Assembly: GCA_904501945.1 (NCBI GenBank)
Contig: CAJGCU010000091.1
Location: 1 to 8,825 of the forward strand
DNA: 8,825 nt
Origin: an uncultured Bacteroidaceae bacterium
GTDB taxonomy: Bacteria; Bacteroidota; Bacteroidia; Bacteroidales; Bacteroidaceae
Direction: 5' to 3'
Below, in pieces: positions 6,177-8,825 of the stretch (positions are counted from its first letter, which is position 1; each line of letters starts with the position of its first letter). Under the pieces are notes generated by a model. That model made no database searches. It was not told where the DNA came from and saw nothing but the letters and a program-made list of their open reading frames with translations. Position numbers and translations under genes: made by a program.

Positions 6177-7694
6177 ATGAAAAAAATGCTAATATGGGGA
6201 GTGGGAATGATGTGTGCCATGATACTGAAAGCCCAACCCGTCACAGTTTATACGACAACAGAAAGTGAAACATGGAAAAAAACAAAATTTTCACTCAGCA
6301 ACAAAGCAGAAAGCAAAGAAGTAGCTACGGTTAGTGGAACAGAGCGGGGGATCCCCTTCCGTGCATGGGGAACTACCTTCAACGAACTCGACTGGGACGC
6401 TTTCAATCTGCTGTCACGGGATGAGCAGGACGAGGTAATGCACCGCCTCTTCTCGCCCGATGGCGACCTCAAATTTACCCACGGAAGAGTTTCAATGAAT
6501 GCCAACGACTATGCGCGCAGCTGGTACAGCTGCAGCGAGGTGCCAGGTGATTTCGAACTCCGATATTTCAACATAGAACGAGACAAACAAAACATCATCC
6601 CCTTGGCACGTGCCGCACAGAAGTATTGCCCCAGCCTCCAGCTCTTCATGAGTCCATGGAGCCCTCCTGCATGGATGAAGATAAACCATGATTATCCCGT
6701 CTCTCCTAATCAGTATAACAAGATGGACGAGCGGCAGGCGTACTTGCTATATATGCAGAAAGATGCCAACGGACAGGATGTGCAATATGATGCGGACGAG
6801 ATGAAGTTGTTGGGAGACCGCAACGGCGTGTTTCCCCGCCGTCTGGCCACACAGGATTTCTTTATTCAAGACCCGCGCTACTTGCAGTGCTATGCCGAGA
6901 TGTTCTGCAAGTTCATCGACCTCTATGCGGAACAAGGGCTTCCCATCACGAAGGTAATGTATCAGAATGAGGCTTACTCTTACACGCCCTACCCGGGGTG
7001 CGCATGGACAGCTGAGGGAACGCTACGATTCAACAACGAGTACTTGGCTCCGACGCTTGCCAAACGTCACCCTGACGTGGAGCTGTGGATTGGCACATTC
7101 AACACAAACCGTCTAGATTATGTGGAAAAGATTCTTGATGACAAGACATTACAAGCTAATATCAGAGGGGTTGGAACACAGTGGGAATGCCGCAACAACT
7201 TGCCACAAATGCGCCAACGCTACCCTAACCTGCGTTTCATGCAATCGGAGAGCGAATGCGGCAATGGCTCGATGGACTGGGCTGCAGGAGAGCACACATT
7301 CTTCCTCTTGTCAGACAATCTAGGCTGTGGCTGCGATGAATACTATAACTGGAATTTTATACTGAAGGATAATGGCTCGTCAACATGGGGATGGACTCAG
7401 AATGCGCTGATTCAAGTGGATAGCAAGACTCGGAAGATGCGCTACACACCTGAATATTATGCATATAAGCATTTCTGTCATTTCGTCAGTCCTGGTTCGG
7501 AAATGATTGCGTATGCTGGACGTGAATACAGCCGCACTCCCATCGTCGTGTTCAAACAGGGAGAGCGCATCATTGTCACAGCAGGAAACTTTACAGAAGC
7601 ACCTTCGCAACTCAGCGTAAAGATCAAGGGAAAATACCTTAACATCAACACTCAACCACATTCATTTAACACGTATGTGATTGGAAAGAAGTAA
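6177..7694 (+). CDS. Exported glycoside hydrolase family 30 (GH30) enzyme
   Basis: 505 residues. A signal peptide (MKKMLIWGVGMMCAMILKA) is probably cut after A19 (LKA|Q), so the enzyme works in the periplasm or at the surface. The middle is a GH30 (beta/alpha)8 barrel: RAWGTTFNELDW (62-73), GRVSMNANDYARSWYS (103-118), LFMSPWSPPAWMK (156-168), acid/base motif VMYQNEAYSY (260-269; E265), the following YPGCAWTAEG (272-281), nucleophile motif MQSESECGNG (355-364; E358 most likely) and GWTQNALIQVD (405-415). The C-terminal part (about 425-505) is the beta-sandwich side domain usual in the family. GH30 enzymes retain configuration and cleave beta-linked sugars such as beta-1,6-glucan, glucosylceramide or xylan; the substrate cannot be set from sequence. 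A long loop (about 175-230) precedes helix LQCYAEMFCKFIDLY. The length is normal and the catalytic residues intact. It has its own promoter and ends in three consecutive in-frame TAA codons (7692-7700). No SusC/SusD genes are visible, so it is not in an obvious polysaccharide utilization locus here. Confidence 0.92.
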   Translation: MKKMLIWGVGMMCAMILKAQPVTVYTTTESETWKKTKFSLSNKAESKEVATVSGTERGIPFRAWGTTFNELDWDAFNLLSRDEQDEVMHRLFSPDGDLKFTHGRVSMNANDYARSWYSCSEVPGDFELRYFNIERDKQNIIPLARAAQKYCPSLQLFMSPWSPPAWMKINHDYPVSPNQYNKMDERQAYLLYMQKDANGQDVQYDADEMKLLGDRNGVFPRRLATQDFFIQDPRYLQCYAEMFCKFIDLYAEQGLPITKVMYQNEAYSYTPYPGCAWTAEGTLRFNNEYLAPTLAKRHPDVELWIGTFNTNRLDYVEKILDDKTLQANIRGVGTQWECRNNLPQMRQRYPNLRFMQSESECGNGSMDWAAGEHTFFLLSDNLGCGCDEYYNWNFILKDNGSSTWGWTQNALIQVDSKTRKMRYTPEYYAYKHFCHFVSPGSEMIAYAGREYSRTPIVVFKQGERIIVTAGNFTEAPSQLSVKIKGKYLNINTQPHSFNTYVIGKK

Positions 7695-7700
7695 TAATAA

Positions 7701-7717
7701 AACAAATCTTGTTTGTT
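7701..7717. terminator. Weak symmetric hairpin between convergent genes
   Basis: AACAAA (7701-7706) pairs with TTTGTT (7712-7717) around a 5-base loop, in the 30-base gap between the GH30 stop and the lyase stop. The stem is short and AT-rich, so it would be weak. Its place between two convergent genes suggests a shared terminator, but chance is possible. Confidence 0.25.
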
Positions 7718-7724
7718 GCGCGGT

Positions 7725-8825
7725 TTAAGGCATCGTGTTCCGCACGGCAGCCTCGAGCCGCGCTAATGCTTCTGCCAACACGGCACGTTGTGTGCCTACA
7801 TTCAGACGCATGAACCCGTCTCCGCCTGGACCAAAAGTACCGCCCTCATTCAACGCCACACCGACTTTCTGCACAAAAAAATCATTAAGCTGGCGACCAG
7901 TCAAGCCCAAAGCGCGACAATCAAGCCAAACAAGATAGGAGGCTTGTGGACGGAGAGGCTTGACTTGCGGAATGCGTGTTTGACAATATTCCATGAGATA
8001 ATCCACATTACTTTCTACATAAGCGAGCATCTGCCTGCGCCATTCTTCGCCCTGCTGCAAGGCTGCCATCGTTGCGACGGGCGCAAACATGTTGGGAGCA
8101 TTCAGTTCGTTGGCTTCAAGCCAACCGAAGAATTTTTCGCGAAGCTGAGCATTGGGGATGATGCACCACGAACTGACGACTCCAGCCATATTGAACGTTT
8201 TTGTAGGTGCGCCAAACGTAATACTGACCTCGGCTGCCTCGCTGCTCACTGAAGCGAAGGGGATGTGCTTGTGCCCCCACAACGCCATGTCGCAATGTAT
8301 TTCATCGCTGATGACAATAAGGTCATGTGACTTGGCAAACTGCGCCAATCGGCACAAGGTGTCTCGACTCCACACAATGCCTGCTGGATTATGAGGGTTG
8401 GCAAGAATCAGCAAGCGGCATTGGGAGTCGCACACCTGCTCCAGATGCTCGAAATCCATTTCGTAGCTCACAAGATTGCCGCGGTCGTCAAGCACTTCCT
8501 TCAGCGGATTCCACACCACATCCCTGCCATTCCATACTGGAGTAAGATGAAAAGGATGATAAATGGGGGGCTGGACAATGACTTTCTCTTCCTTGCCTAC
8601 AAAGACATTGACAACCATTCCGATAGCTTTGACGATGCCTGGAACGTATGTCATCCATTCTTCACTGACCGTCCACTGGTGATGCTCTAATATCCAGCGG
8701 CTTACCACCTTCCAGTAGTCTTTAGGCATCACCGTATAGCCCAAAATCGGATGTTCCAGCCTTGCTTTAATAGCATTCACCACAAATGGAGGAGTTGCCC
8801 AATCCATGTCGGCAACCCACAACGG
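7725..8825 (-). CDS. MalY/PatB-type PLP-dependent C-S lyase (cystathionine beta-lyase-like), N-terminus missing
   Basis: 366 residues are visible; the frame runs on past the right edge, reading PLWVADMDWATPP, the motif found about 25-35 residues into MalY/PatB proteins. The TTG at 8822 is therefore an internal Leu codon. The fold is an aminotransferase class I/II, PLP-dependent enzyme. Numbering the Leu at 8822 as 1, visible motifs are PPIYHPF (85-91), ANPHNPAG (141-148; N145), ISDEIHCD (171-178; D173, H176), the PLP lysine in APTKTFNMAG (205-214; K208) and the substrate carboxylate Arg in FMRLNVG (337-343; R339). The expected reaction splits cystathionine or cysteine conjugates to a thiol (or H2S), pyruvate and ammonia, in methionine synthesis or sulfur amino acid breakdown. 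Family members are often annotated patB or malY, and aminotransferase activity cannot be ruled out. It lies tail to tail with the GH30 gene; its promoter is outside the window. Confidence 0.92.
   Translation of the reverse strand, partial: PLWVADMDWATPPFVVNAIKARLEHPILGYTVMPKDYWKVVSRWILEHHQWTVSEEWMTYVPGIVKAIGMVVNVFVGKEEKVIVQPPIYHPFHLTPVWNGRDVVWNPLKEVLDDRGNLVSYEMDFEHLEQVCDSQCRLLILANPHNPAGIVWSRDTLCRLAQFAKSHDLIVISDEIHCDMALWGHKHIPFASVSSEAAEVSITFGAPTKTFNMAGVVSSWCIIPNAQLREKFFGWLEANELNAPNMFAPVATMAALQQGEEWRRQMLAYVESNVDYLMEYCQTRIPQVKPLRPQASYLVWLDCRALGLTGRQLNDFFVQKVGVALNEGGTFGPGGDGFMRLNVGTQRAVLAEALARLEAAVRNTMP

Noticed and set aside
4432..7694. Beta-helix protein and GH30 as a polysaccharide utilization operon
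   Set aside because: A terminator and a fresh promoter separate them, and no SusC/SusD, sigma/anti-sigma or hybrid two-component gene is present.
8820..8822. TTG at the right edge as the start of the lyase
   Set aside because: The frame continues upstream, and the PLWVADMD motif is internal in the MalY/PatB family, so the true start is outside the window.
1..8825. Mobile element, CRISPR, phage or defence system
   Set aside because: No transposase, integrase, terminal inverted repeats, repeat-spacer array or defence gene set is visible; the helicase is a stand-alone housekeeping-like type.

Overview
The window looks like chromosomal DNA of a Bacteroidales bacterium, most likely Prevotella or a close relative. 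The reasons are the moderate GC content, promoters of the Bacteroidetes type (TTTG, then about 20 bases, then TAnnTTTG), signal peptides ending in A|Q, weak Shine-Dalgarno sites, and a secreted protein with the short C-terminal tail (IYNLNGQKV ... GIVIKNGKVILQK) common in this group. Genus is an inference; there is no rRNA or marker gene here.

Layout, left to right. (1) Positions 1-1077, plus strand: the C-terminal 358 residues of a large secreted or surface protein, cut by the window edge and closed by a strong hairpin terminator (1098-1146). (2) 1204-2022, plus strand: a ZIP-family metal transporter with its own promoter. A perfect 7-7-7 dyad lies over the -33 element and spacer, a good operator candidate. 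(3) 2053-4317, minus strand: a PIF1/RecD-like superfamily 1B helicase with a C-terminal winged-helix-like domain, convergent with the transporter. (4) 4432-6030, plus strand: an exported beta-helix protein of the 'carbohydrate-binding domain-containing protein' (DUF4353-like) type with a Gly/Phe/Met/His-rich insert. It is divergent from the helicase, and the two candidate promoters overlap. (5) 6177-7694, plus strand: an exported glycoside hydrolase of family GH30 with its own promoter. (6) 7725-8825, minus strand: a MalY/PatB-type PLP C-S lyase (cystathionine beta-lyase-like), convergent with the hydrolase and missing its N-terminus at the window edge.

The genes are nearly all separate transcription units with alternating strands, so the window does not form one operon or pathway. 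The hydrolase and the beta-helix protein are both exported and share a strand, but a terminator and a promoter lie between them, and no SusC/SusD pair is present. There is no tRNA, rRNA, CRISPR array, insertion sequence or phage gene, and no stretch over 300 bases without a gene (the longest gap is 192 bases, 1078-1269). I see no clear new multi-gene system. The best leads are the dyad over the transporter promoter, a lysine in the transporter's second metal site, the insert in the beta-helix protein, and weak internal repeats in the truncated first protein.
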